This document shows positions 24,496-32,119 of a stretch of DNA of 64,000 nt, piece by piece. Positions within the stretch are counted from its first letter, which is position 1. Every line of letters starts with the position of its first letter. Source of the DNA: CAYZXL01 sp964482435 (GTDB lineage: Bacteria; Auribacterota; JABMQX01); assembly GCA_964482435.1 (NCBI GenBank), contig CAYZXL010000013.1, positions 42,348 through 106,347 of the forward strand, given 5' to 3'. Both the position numbers and the translations under genes were made by a program. The notes beneath the pieces were generated by a model. It made no database searches, was not told the DNA's origin, and saw nothing but the letters and a program-made list of their open reading frames with translations.

Positions 24496-25881
24496 ATGAC
24501 TTCACGTATGAATCGCCGCGTTTTCCTGCGAACTGCAACGTTTGCCGGAACATCGCTCCTGGTGCTCCGCGACAGCCGCTCGGCATGGAGCTACCAGTCA
24601 AACGAGAAACTCAACATCGCCATAGTGGGCGCCGGCGAGCGCGGGACGTATCATGCGAGAACCATCCTCACGGGCAGCCAGAACTTAGTGGCGATTTGTG
24701 ATGCGAACCGAAACCGCCCGGCAGAGCTGGCAAGGATTCCCGCTGAGGTATCCAGGTACCAGGACTTTCGCAAAATGCTCGATGAGATGGACCGTCGAAT
24801 TGATGCAGTCCTCGTGGCGACGACGGATCATAATCACGCTGTGGTCAGTGCAGCAGCCATGAAACGGGGCAAACACGTCTATTGCGAGAAACCGCTCACT
24901 CACGACGTCGCCGAGGCCCGCACAGTGCGCCAGATCGCCAGGCAGCAGAAAGTGGCCACGCAAATGGGCAATCAGGGGATGGCCAGTGACTCGTTCCGCC
25001 GCACGCTGGAGCTGATTCAGGAAGGGTCCGTGGGCGAGGTCCGCGAGGTGCACGCGTGGTACGTGTTCGGCGGGTCCGGTCCGCGCGAGGTGCCCAAGGA
25101 GAGCGTGCCGGTGCCCGAGTATCTTGATTGGGATGTCTGGCTTGGCCCGGCTCGGTTCCGTCCCTACCACCCGCTCTGGGTAAGCAGCGCGTATGGTTGG
25201 CGGGATTTCGGCACAGGGTGCCTGGGGGGCGGCGGCTCGCACTCGGTCAACCTGGCATTCAAGGCTCTCAAGCTCGGTGCTTTGTGGGAGGCTGGCGCTG
25301 AAGGCAAGGCAAACATCCGCGTCGAGGCAGAGCCTTCGGAACGGTGCATCGAGTCCTTTCCCCGCTGGGAGATTCTCCGCTTCGACTTTCCGGCGCGGGG
25401 GCCGCTTCCGCCGGTTCGGTTCCATTGGTACAATGCCCCGGAGCCGGAGCTCCAGCGTATGGGAATCTGGCAGCGGCTGGAAAAAATCGCCGGCCGGTCG
25501 CTGGAATGGAAAGATGGAAGCTGGACGCCCCGCTCTGGCTCGTTGCTCGTGGGGAGCAAAGGCGTAGTACATACTAACGCCCACAACTCGAGTTGCGCCG
25601 TGTTGCCCGAGGGCGACTTCCCCGATTCCGGCGGGCCGCCTCGCAAACTGCCTCATGTCGAGAGCCACCACGAAGAGTGGTTCAAAGCCTGCAAGGGTGG
25701 CGGGGGTACTTTGTCCAATTTCGACCACGCCGGCCCCGCGATAGAGCTGCTCCTGGTGGGTAACGTGGCGACCCTGGTCGGCCAGACGCTTGAATTCGAC
25801 CCGGTGGCCTGCAAGATCGTCAACAACGCGGAGGCCGATGCCCTGTTGCGCCCGAAGTACCGGGAAGGCTGGTCACTGTGA
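24496..25881 (+). CDS. Tat-exported Gfo/Idh/MocA-family oxidoreductase
   Basis: NAD(P)-dependent sugar or sugar-derivative oxidoreductase, predicted to be exported folded. It has 461 residues. The Tat signal NRRVFLRTATFAG (twin Arg at 7-8) is followed by a hydrophobic stretch and a likely cleavage near residue 31. The nucleotide-binding Rossmann motif is IAIVGAGERG (45-50), and the family's EKPLTHDVAEA is at 131-141. The substrate domain contains QMGNQGMASDSFRR and a GGGGSH loop typical of planctomycete-type paralogues. A strong AAAGGAGGTG ribosome site precedes the ATG. Such exported Gfo proteins are abundant in Planctomycetes and are usually linked to carbohydrate catabolism; the specific reaction is unknown. 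Neighbours are a methyltransferase and a BAAT-like hydrolase, transcribed in the same direction. Confidence 0.92.
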   Translation: MTSRMNRRVFLRTATFAGTSLLVLRDSRSAWSYQSNEKLNIAIVGAGERGTYHARTILTGSQNLVAICDANRNRPAELARIPAEVSRYQDFRKMLDEMDRRIDAVLVATTDHNHAVVSAAAMKRGKHVYCEKPLTHDVAEARTVRQIARQQKVATQMGNQGMASDSFRRTLELIQEGSVGEVREVHAWYVFGGSGPREVPKESVPVPEYLDWDVWLGPARFRPYHPLWVSSAYGWRDFGTGCLGGGGSHSVNLAFKALKLGALWEAGAEGKANIRVEAEPSERCIESFPRWEILRFDFPARGPLPPVRFHWYNAPEPELQRMGIWQRLEKIAGRSLEWKDGSWTPRSGSLLVGSKGVVHTNAHNSSCAVLPEGDFPDSGGPPRKLPHVESHHEEWFKACKGGGGTLSNFDHAGPAIELLLVGNVATLVGQTLEFDPVACKIVNNAEADALLRPKYREGWSL

Positions 25882-26052
25882 GCTGCGTGCGAACCTTGCT
25901 CTCTGCGGCCAGAGCGCGTGCGACGCTGAGCAAGTGAGCGGCGGCGGCTTCATCGCGCGCTTCTAAAAAAGTAAGCGTAGTAGGACAGTTCTCATCCACG
26001 TTTCGTGATTGCGCGGTGCCTCACGAACAAATCGCAAACGCGGTGAACCAGT

Positions 26053-27438
26053 GTGAAAATGGGAAAGCACACGTTTGCAGCCACTCTGATCGGCGTTTCG
26101 TTTCTGTCTGTTGTGCCATGCGAGGGGATTGCCTGGGCCGACGACCCTTCTCCTTGCTTCGAGATCTCCCCCAGGGAGGCCCTCATTGACGAGGGAGTCA
26201 GGATTCATCTCGTGAACCTCAAGCCCAGCCAGCGAGTGACCGTCCGCGCGGTCGCAATGGTCTCCGGGATTGGAGTGTTGAGGTCTCAGTCCGAGATCGT
26301 CGCCGACCTGCAAGGCAAAGCAGACGTCGCCGCCCCGTCGGACGACGAGGGGAGAAGCGGCAAGGCGGCGCCGCTTCGAATCCTCTGGTCTATGAGGCCC
26401 AAGTCTAATGGCACCGCGTTTGTCCCCACCCAGGGAAGGTTGCTTGATCCTTTGCTCGTGACTTTGACGGCGACCGCGGACGGGAAAGAGATTTGCACGG
26501 GCGCTCTGAAGCGGTTGTTGGTGTCCCCGGAAGTGCTTCAGACGCCGGTGCGCGACCGTGGCTTGGCGGGGACGTTCTTCCGCCCCGGCTGCAAGGAGCG
26601 GTATCCGGGTGTCCTTGTGCTTGGCGGTTCCGAAGGGGGCTTGGACGAAGTGCGCGCTGCTCTCCTGGCGTCGCGCGGCTATGCGGTCCTTGCTCTGGCG
26701 TATTTCAGCTATGAACATTTGCCCAAGAGCCTGGTCCATATCCCCTTGGAGTACTTCGAAACGGCGCTGATGTGGCTGAAGGACCAAGAGAGTGTTCAGG
26801 GCAATAACCTGGGGGTCGTGGGAACGTCGCGCGGCGGCGAACTTGCCCTGTTGCTGGGGGCTACATTCCCTCAGATCAAGGCCGTGGTGGCTTACGCGCC
26901 GAGTCACGTGGTCTGGGAGGGGATACCCGGCGGTTCGGAGCATGGCGCGGAGCTTCGCGCCGCCTGGACGTATCGGGGCGGACCGGTTCCATTCATGTCC
27001 GAGCCGCTCGACCCGGACCAGAGAAAGAAGGCCCTCGCGCCTGACTCGGCCGTGTACACGCCGCTCTTTGTCCTGCGCCTGAAGAACGCCGATGCCGCTC
27101 AGCGGGCTGCCATCCAGGTGGAGAACATCCAGGGGCCGGTTCTCCTCGTATCGGGCACGGCGGACAAGCTCTGGCCGGCAACCCACATGGCCGACATGGC
27201 CATGAAGCGGCTCGCCGAGCACAAGCATCTCTATCCGGACAAGCATCTTCGCTACGAAGACTGCGGACACAATATCTGGCACCCTGGCCTGCCGGTGCCG
27301 CCGAGCCGATCCAAGCACCCGCTCGGGGAGGTAGAATTAGAGCTGGGAGGAACTCCGGAGGGGACTGCTTTCGCCGCCTGGGATTCCTGGCACCGGGTGC
27401 TCCAGTTTCTGCACGAGAACCTCTCGCAGAAGGAATAG
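26053..27438 (+). CDS. Secreted acyl-CoA thioesterase/BAAT-like alpha/beta hydrolase
   Basis: A 461-residue protein of the bile acid-CoA:amino acid N-acyltransferase / acyl-CoA thioesterase type. A signal peptide (about 7-29) is followed by an N-terminal immunoglobulin-like domain (about 33-160; FEISPREALIDEGVRIHL ... PSQRVTVRAVA) and an alpha/beta-hydrolase domain. The nucleophile Ser259 is in VVGTSRGGELAL, with a likely acid in SGTADKLWPA and the His in CGHNIWHP. Vertebrate homologues use Cys or Ser and act on acyl-CoA; an exported bacterial member probably cleaves a different ester or thioester, so treat the enzyme name as family only. It starts with GTG at 26053 (ATG two codons later) with a poor ribosome site. 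It lies between the Tat oxidoreductase and the GH51-like enzyme. Confidence 0.83.
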   Translation: MKMGKHTFAATLIGVSFLSVVPCEGIAWADDPSPCFEISPREALIDEGVRIHLVNLKPSQRVTVRAVAMVSGIGVLRSQSEIVADLQGKADVAAPSDDEGRSGKAAPLRILWSMRPKSNGTAFVPTQGRLLDPLLVTLTATADGKEICTGALKRLLVSPEVLQTPVRDRGLAGTFFRPGCKERYPGVLVLGGSEGGLDEVRAALLASRGYAVLALAYFSYEHLPKSLVHIPLEYFETALMWLKDQESVQGNNLGVVGTSRGGELALLLGATFPQIKAVVAYAPSHVVWEGIPGGSEHGAELRAAWTYRGGPVPFMSEPLDPDQRKKALAPDSAVYTPLFVLRLKNADAAQRAAIQVENIQGPVLLVSGTADKLWPATHMADMAMKRLAEHKHLYPDKHLRYEDCGHNIWHPGLPVPPSRSKHPLGEVELELGGTPEGTAFAAWDSWHRVLQFLHENLSQKE

Positions 27439-27771
27439 ACAAGTGATGGGCCTAACAAGATGGCAAGCTTTCACACCATGCGGCGCGACAAGCTGTGAAG
27501 CCCAGCAATGCGTCGAGTGCGTGGGAACGATGCGAGTTAGCCTGTTCGTGACGCAATGCAGCCGTGGGGCCGTCGCCTGACCACGCTGACGACCCGGATC
27601 ACCATGCGCGAGGCACTCAAGGAATACGACCCAGGGCTGTTCCGGCGCTTGACTTCGCCGCCACGAGCAAAATAAGCTGCCAAGATGAAAAGCGACAGCA
27701 AACAAACGCTCCGTTTGCCGCGAAGCCTTAAAAAACCGAATTCCCATGATTGCCCTTCCGAGGAGAGAACC
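27439..27771. other. Intergenic region, nothing recognised
   Basis: A 333-bp gap. It starts with GGGCCTAACAAGATGGC, faintly like the 5' end of an integron attC site, but no matching 3' half follows, so it is not called. An in-frame upstream extension of the next gene is open from 27685 but lacks a ribosome site. Confidence 0.4.
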
Positions 27772-29313
27772 ATGAATTCCCGTTCATTCAGCCGCCGCGA
27801 TTTTCTGAAGACTGCCGGTCTGGCCGCCGCTACCCTGCCGGGAGAGCGTATCCTGGCGATGGGTGGCGGGGCCGAGGAGGGCCTGCTGTCTGTAAATCCA
27901 GAGCCGCTCTTTGACCTTTCCCCCTATCTGTACATGCAGTTCATGGAGCCGCTTGGTGTGACGGACACGTCCGTGGATGCGGCCTGGGATTTCATCAAGG
28001 ACGACTGGAGGGAAGACGTGGTCGAGATCGCTAAAGTGCTTTCCCCCGCGCTTATCCGCTGGGGCGGGTGCTTCATCTCGTACTACCGCTGGATGGAAGG
28101 CGTTGGGCCGAGGGACCGACGCAAGCCGATGTACAACCTTCTCTGGGGCGGCATTTACAACAACCAGGTCGGCACCCACGAGTTCGTGGATTTCTGCCGC
28201 CGAGTGGGCGCCGATCCGCTCATCGCCGTGAACTTCGAATCGGACGGACGGCCCTACTGGGCGGTCTCGCCCAAAGGGGGCGACATCCGCTCCGGTAACG
28301 CGCAGGAGGCGCGGGAGTGGGTCGCCTATTGCAACGACCCCGGCAACGCGGAGCGAATTGCGCACGGCCGGAAAGAACCCTACAACGTGAAGTTGTGGCA
28401 GATCGGGAACGAGACTTCTTACGATAGCGGTTTCGATTGTGAGACGGCAGCCGTCAAGACCGTCCAGTTTGCGAAAGCCATGCGCGAGGCGGACCCCGAC
28501 ATCCAGCTCATCGCCTGGGGCGAGGGGGACTGGGCTGGGAGAATGTGCGAGGTGGCCGGGGAGGAGATTCAGTACGTCGCCTTCCATAACGGCTTCGGCC
28601 CGGGGGGAGACGATTCGCCGCTGCGGGGCATCGAGTACCGGAAGGACCCGGACCGCACCTGGGAGTACCTTATGCGCGCCAGGAAGTTGCAGGAGGAGAA
28701 GATTCGGGACATGCGGGAGCGGGTCAAGAAATACGGCATCCCCCTGGCGATGACGGAATGCCACTTCGGGCTCCCTGGGCGCAACCGGAATGAGGTTCTG
28801 TCCACATGGGCGGCAGGCGTGGCCTACGCTGCGGTGCTTAACGTCCATGAGCGGAACGGTGACGTGCTCAAGGTTGCCACGCTGGCCGATTTTTGCGGCA
28901 CCCGCTGGCAGAACAACGCGGTGATGATTCCTGTTCCGAGCGGCCAGCCCTTCATGATGCCGGTGGCAATGGCCATGAGCCTCTACCGCCGGCACACCGG
29001 CGAGAAGGCCGTGAATGTGACCGCTGCGCCCGACGGCCTGGATGTCGTGGCGAGCCGCACGGGCGACAGGATTTTCCTCCACGTTCTCAACACGCAGCGC
29101 ACTCGCTCGGCCAAGGCGCGCTTCAAGGTGGACGGCATGAGAATAGCGTCGGGTCGCGTCTTCTGGTTCGCATTGGATCCCGAGTTCGAGGTCTTCGAAT
29201 ACTGTCGTGAGCACACCTTTCCGCAGGAGACCGACCTTCAGCCCGGCCAGGCCTGGGTCTTTCCCCCGGCATCTGTCACCGCGGTAGAGCTGACCGTTGC
29301 CCCCGCTCGGTAA
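27772..29313 (+). CDS. Tat-exported GH51-like alpha-L-arabinofuranosidase
   Basis: Predicted exported glycoside hydrolase releasing arabinofuranose (or a related sugar) from polysaccharides. The ATG at 27772 follows GAGGAGA and starts a Tat signal (FSRRDFLKTAGLAAATL). The 513-residue protein has a clan GH-A barrel: LIRWGGCFISYYRWMEGVGP, then the acid/base in WQIGNETSYD (Glu214) and the nucleophile in LAMTECHFGLPGRN (Glu329), and a C-terminal beta-sandwich (about 400-510) as in alpha-L-arabinofuranosidase C-domains. The catalytic pair spacing fits GH51. Substrate preference within the family is not decidable here. It is downstream of the BAAT-like gene and upstream of a REP/RAYT block. Confidence 0.82.
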   Translation: MNSRSFSRRDFLKTAGLAAATLPGERILAMGGGAEEGLLSVNPEPLFDLSPYLYMQFMEPLGVTDTSVDAAWDFIKDDWREDVVEIAKVLSPALIRWGGCFISYYRWMEGVGPRDRRKPMYNLLWGGIYNNQVGTHEFVDFCRRVGADPLIAVNFESDGRPYWAVSPKGGDIRSGNAQEAREWVAYCNDPGNAERIAHGRKEPYNVKLWQIGNETSYDSGFDCETAAVKTVQFAKAMREADPDIQLIAWGEGDWAGRMCEVAGEEIQYVAFHNGFGPGGDDSPLRGIEYRKDPDRTWEYLMRARKLQEEKIRDMRERVKKYGIPLAMTECHFGLPGRNRNEVLSTWAAGVAYAAVLNVHERNGDVLKVATLADFCGTRWQNNAVMIPVPSGQPFMMPVAMAMSLYRRHTGEKAVNVTAAPDGLDVVASRTGDRIFLHVLNTQRTRSAKARFKVDGMRIASGRVFWFALDPEFEVFEYCREHTFPQETDLQPGQAWVFPPASVTAVELTVAPAR

Positions 29314-29519
29314 GCCAATTCACAACTTCGGGAACGTATGGGGGCCAGGGGAAACACTCCTTGGCGGGGCGACAGGACGGACAGAACCCCGCCGGGGAGC
29401 CGGAGACAGGTCCGGGCGGTCGCGAAATCGTGCCCAAAGATGCATGATGGAACTTATAAGCTGTAATGCGTGGCACCGGCTTCGGTCGGTTCTGTGGCGC
29501 GGGCGCGTTCCTGGACCCG

Positions 29520-29533
29520 CCGGCTTCAGCCGG
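29520..29533. repeat. REP-like hairpin
   Basis: CCGGCTTCAGCCGG, a perfect short palindrome resembling the core of the RAYT element ends just downstream (CCGGCTTTAGCCGG). Confidence 0.65.
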
Positions 29534-29560
29534 GGGTAGGTTATATGCGCGGTCTCTCAA

Positions 29561-29590
29561 GGAGCCGGCTTTAGCCGGGCTTCTCGATAA
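29561..29590 (+). repeat. Left inverted end of REP/RAYT element
   Basis: Begins GGAGCCGGCTTTAGCCGG and ends CTCGATAA. It is the exact reverse complement of 30041-30070. Confidence 0.9.
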
Positions 29591-29602
29591 AAGGATTCAT
29601 CC

Positions 29603-30034
29603 ATGGCGCTGCACGTTTTTCACGACATTTGCTTGCACGTAACCTGGCATACAAAGAACAACCTGCCCTTGCTCAAAGGGGACGTGGAGCAAACCGTGCA
29701 CGAATTCCTTCGCCGTCGCTGCATTTAGACGAAAGGGGTGTACCTCCACGGAATCGGCGGAACTGAAAACCACCTCCACGTCGCGCTGAGCATCGAGCCG
29801 TTCGTTAATATCAGCGACCTGATCGGCGACCTCAAAGGGGCATCGGCGAGGGAGATCAACAGGCGGAAAGGGCGGAAGGCGCTCGCTTGGCAGCGCGGGC
29901 TTGGCGTCCTCAGTTTCGGCAGAAAGAATCTGCCGTTCGTGGTGGACTACGTTGCGAACCAGAAAGAGCACCACGTCAAGGGCACCATCCACGAGCGGCT
30001 CGAACGAACCAGCCGCGACGAGGATGGCGGCTAA
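29603..30034 (+). pseudogene. REP-associated tyrosine (Y1/IS200-type) transposase with in-frame amber codon
   Basis: Single-strand DNA transposase of the IS200/IS605-like RAYT group, 143 sense codons long. It starts at the ATG at 29603 (MALHVFHDICLHVTWHTKNN), which matches the family's first strand. Codon 42 is TAG (29726-29728) where a sense codon is expected; the frame otherwise stays open to TAA at 30034. The HUH metal-binding pair is present (NHLHVAL, His57 and His59), and the nucleophilic tyrosine is in VVDYVANQKEHH (Tyr116). So only one base change separates it from an intact gene. It may be a recent pseudogene, use amber read-through, or be a sequencing error. It is enclosed by the perfect 30-bp inverted ends. 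Confidence 0.85.
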
Positions 30035-30040
30035 AGCCCC

Positions 30041-30070
30041 TTATCGAGAAGCCCGGCTAAAGCCGGCTCC
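30041..30070 (-). repeat. Right inverted end of REP/RAYT element
   Basis: Begins TTATCGAGAAGCCCGGC on the plus strand and ends GCCGGCTCC; the exact inverted copy of the left end. Confidence 0.9.
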
Positions 30071-30093
30071 GGATTCCGCGCATGGCAGGCCAA

Positions 30094-30143
30094 CCACGGG
30101 CTAAAGCCCGTGGCTACAAATGTGCGCCGGCTAAAGCCCGGCG
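30094..30143. repeat. Two further REP hairpins
   Basis: CCACGGGC-TAAA-GCCCGTGG (30094-30113), then CGCCGG ... CCGGCG around CTAAAGC (30125-30143). Both share the GCTAAAGC core with the RAYT element ends, so they are probably non-autonomous REP copies. Confidence 0.7.
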
Positions 30144-30515
30144 GAACAGGAGTTTGACCCCGCACGACCTTGCACCACAGGCTGTGCGTGCGTCTGGTAG
30201 CCAGCGATTGGGTAAACTGCCTCGGGCACGGAGGGAAAAACCGACGGCTGAAGTCTCTGATCGAGAAGGCGGGCGGGAGGGAAAACGGGGCGACCACGCC
30301 CGCCGAGCAGATTCATGACCTGCCCGTCGGATGAACACGCACGGGGCCCCCTTCTCGAGACGGTGACGCGATGGACAGGATGCCGGAGAAGCAGACGAAT
30401 CCGGATTACACTGTAATCCTGTCCGAAAATGCGCGATGGAACTTACGAGCAACGGCACTTAGGTCGGACTCTTCATACGGGTTAGTGGTTCTCCACCGAG
30501 GAAGAAGGAGGCGCC

Positions 30516-31919
30516 ATGAACTTGAAGGCGTTCGTTCTCAGTCTCGCATGGGTTGTTTCCGCTTCCGGCATAACGCCGGACGATGGGGCCCGGATCAAGT
30601 ACTCGAACCAGAGCTTCGTCTGCCTGGACGTCGGCGAGACGTACGTTTACAGGCTCAAGTGCGGGCAGGAACGGCGCATCCGCCTCCAGGCCGTGACGGA
30701 ATACCCCGACAGCGTCATGGGATTGATGCGGCGGGCGGAGGTGCTCGTCGAGGTTGACGGAGCGCCCGTCAAGCTCGTGTGCGAGCCGTACGTCATGCCA
30801 ACCGAAGTCGCGGGGCTTCGGATTCAGGCCGACACGACCAGCCGCTGGATGGACCTCCCGAAACGGGTTCAGTTTTCCCTGTGGGACGCCTCGGACCCAA
30901 TAGTGGACACCGACCTGTTTGTGTTTCCGCTCGCCGGTTACGGTCTTTTCTCCCAGGGCACGCAGGGGTACAACGAGCCTGTGCACCTTGGGCACAGGGA
31001 CGGCGATCCTGCGGGGCAGCAGTTCTATCACAACTACGGCTTTGACATGGCCGGGTTCGAGGGCCGCGACGAGGTTATCGCCTGCGTAGACGGCAGCGTA
31101 GTCGCCTTGTATCCGGACATGGGAACGCTAATCCTCGAGGACGACCGGGGGATTCTCTTCGAGTACGGCCACATGGACAAGATTTTCCCGGAGATCAAGG
31201 AGGGGCTTGCGGTGAAGCGCGGCCGGAAGCTCGGCTTTCTCGGGCGAAAGGGTGCTTCGGGCAACTTCTCCCACCTGCACGTCGGGGTGTACCTCTCAAA
31301 GGCCGATTTCGAGGCGCAGCTCGGCTGCTGCAACCTGAACCTTTACCCCTGGATAGTGGAAGCCTTCTGCAAATCCTCCGGCCGAACTCTCTTCGCCGTA
31401 GCCCGGCCCCACAAGGCGGTCCGCACAGGTGAGGTCGTCCGGTTCGATGGAACAAGATCACTCGCGTACGGTTCGAAGATAAAGACCTTTCGCTGGGAGT
31501 TCCACGATGGGACCTCTGTGTATAGTGCCCGGGCGGAGAAGGTGTATAACCGCCCCGGCACGTACATGGCCGCCCTATGGGTGGAAGACGAAAAGGGCTC
31601 GCGAGACGTGGACTTCTGCAAAGTGAAGGTCTATTCCGGGGAAAAAGCCGAGGATGTCATGCCCATCCTTTTCCTGACCTACTCGCCTTCCCGGGACGTC
31701 CGTGTCGGCCAGGCTGTGTACTTTCGGGGCTGGCCCCAGGGAGCCGAATCCAGCGCCATCCGCCTCGATTTCGGAGACGGGACGGTCGTCGAGAACTATG
31801 CACCCTATTCCGAGGTCAGCCACTCTTTTCAGAAGCGAGGGATTCACGTTGTGACCGCCACGACAACCGCGGCAGGACTCAGGGTGACGCAGAAAGTGAA
31901 AGTGACTGTGGAACGGTAG
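30516..31919 (+). CDS. Secreted M23-like (LytM) peptidase domain protein with two PKD-type domains
   Basis: A 467-residue exported protein; AAGGAGG precedes the ATG and a short signal peptide covers residues 1-18. The centre (about 130-290) resembles the M23/LytM metallopeptidase fold: His172 and Asp177 in HNYGFDMAG, EYGHMD (His219), and HLHVGVY (His253, His255), with the usual dispersed glycines (VKRGRKLGFLGRKGASG). The first motif has one residue more than the canonical H-x3-D, so activity should be verified. M23 enzymes cut peptidoglycan cross-links or act as scaffolds. Residues about 295-375 and 385-467 are PKD-like beta sandwiches (RWEFHDGTSVYSARAEKVYN; LDFGDGTVVENYAPYSEVSH). It sits alone between the RAYT block and the GH172-like gene. 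Confidence 0.8.
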   Translation: MNLKAFVLSLAWVVSASGITPDDGARIKYSNQSFVCLDVGETYVYRLKCGQERRIRLQAVTEYPDSVMGLMRRAEVLVEVDGAPVKLVCEPYVMPTEVAGLRIQADTTSRWMDLPKRVQFSLWDASDPIVDTDLFVFPLAGYGLFSQGTQGYNEPVHLGHRDGDPAGQQFYHNYGFDMAGFEGRDEVIACVDGSVVALYPDMGTLILEDDRGILFEYGHMDKIFPEIKEGLAVKRGRKLGFLGRKGASGNFSHLHVGVYLSKADFEAQLGCCNLNLYPWIVEAFCKSSGRTLFAVARPHKAVRTGEVVRFDGTRSLAYGSKIKTFRWEFHDGTSVYSARAEKVYNRPGTYMAALWVEDEKGSRDVDFCKVKVYSGEKAEDVMPILFLTYSPSRDVRVGQAVYFRGWPQGAESSAIRLDFGDGTVVENYAPYSEVSHSFQKRGIHVVTATTTAAGLRVTQKVKVTVER

Positions 31920-32119
31920 CGCCAGAACAGGCTCACGTCTCAACCTTCTCGCTGGCCGCAGCCGCGACCCTGGCGGGCCAGGCGCAGAGTCCTTTCGTCG
32001 GCATGGCGAGTTGAGTTTCTCTCAAGTCGTTAGCCGCGAGCAGACCCGCCGCCGGACATGAGCTGAGTTCGAAAGGTCCGAACGACCAAGCACAGGCTCT
32101 CTGGAAAGCGTGCAGCCTA

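Larger units (their letters stand above)
29561..30070 (+). mobile_element. REP/RAYT element with perfect 30-bp inverted ends
   Basis: A 510-bp unit. The left end 29561-29590 (GGAGCCGGCTTTAGCCGGGC...) and right end 30041-30070 are exact inverted copies over 30 bases, each containing the palindrome CCGGCTTTAGCCGG. Between them lies one Y1-type (IS200/RAYT) transposase frame interrupted by an amber codon. More GCTAAAGC-type hairpins flank it at 29520-29533, 30094-30113 and 30125-30143. This is the arrangement of a REP-associated tyrosine transposase with its REP sequences, here packaged like a small mobile unit. Confidence 0.82.
30035..30515. other. Intergenic region with REP copies and a CAGGAT hairpin
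   Basis: Outside the REP copies this gap contains GGACAGGAT (30373-30381) paired with ATCCTGTCC (30416-30424), related to the dispersed repeat hairpins at 6666 and 52999. It also holds a 22-base motif, ATGCGCGATGGAACTTACGA at 30429, that recurs with four changes at 29440. No gene is apparent. Confidence 0.6.

Noticed and set aside
24685..25728. Long open frame (347 codons) on the minus strand
   Set aside because: Antisense shadow of the Tat Gfo/Idh/MocA gene; no recognisable protein features.
27450..27560. GGGCCTAACAAG as another integron attC
   Set aside because: No complementary R'/L' half within about 120 bp, so the resemblance is probably chance.
27784..29214. Long open frame (476 codons) on the minus strand
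   Set aside because: Fully antisense to the GH51-like gene, no family motifs, composition typical of a shadow frame in GC-rich DNA.
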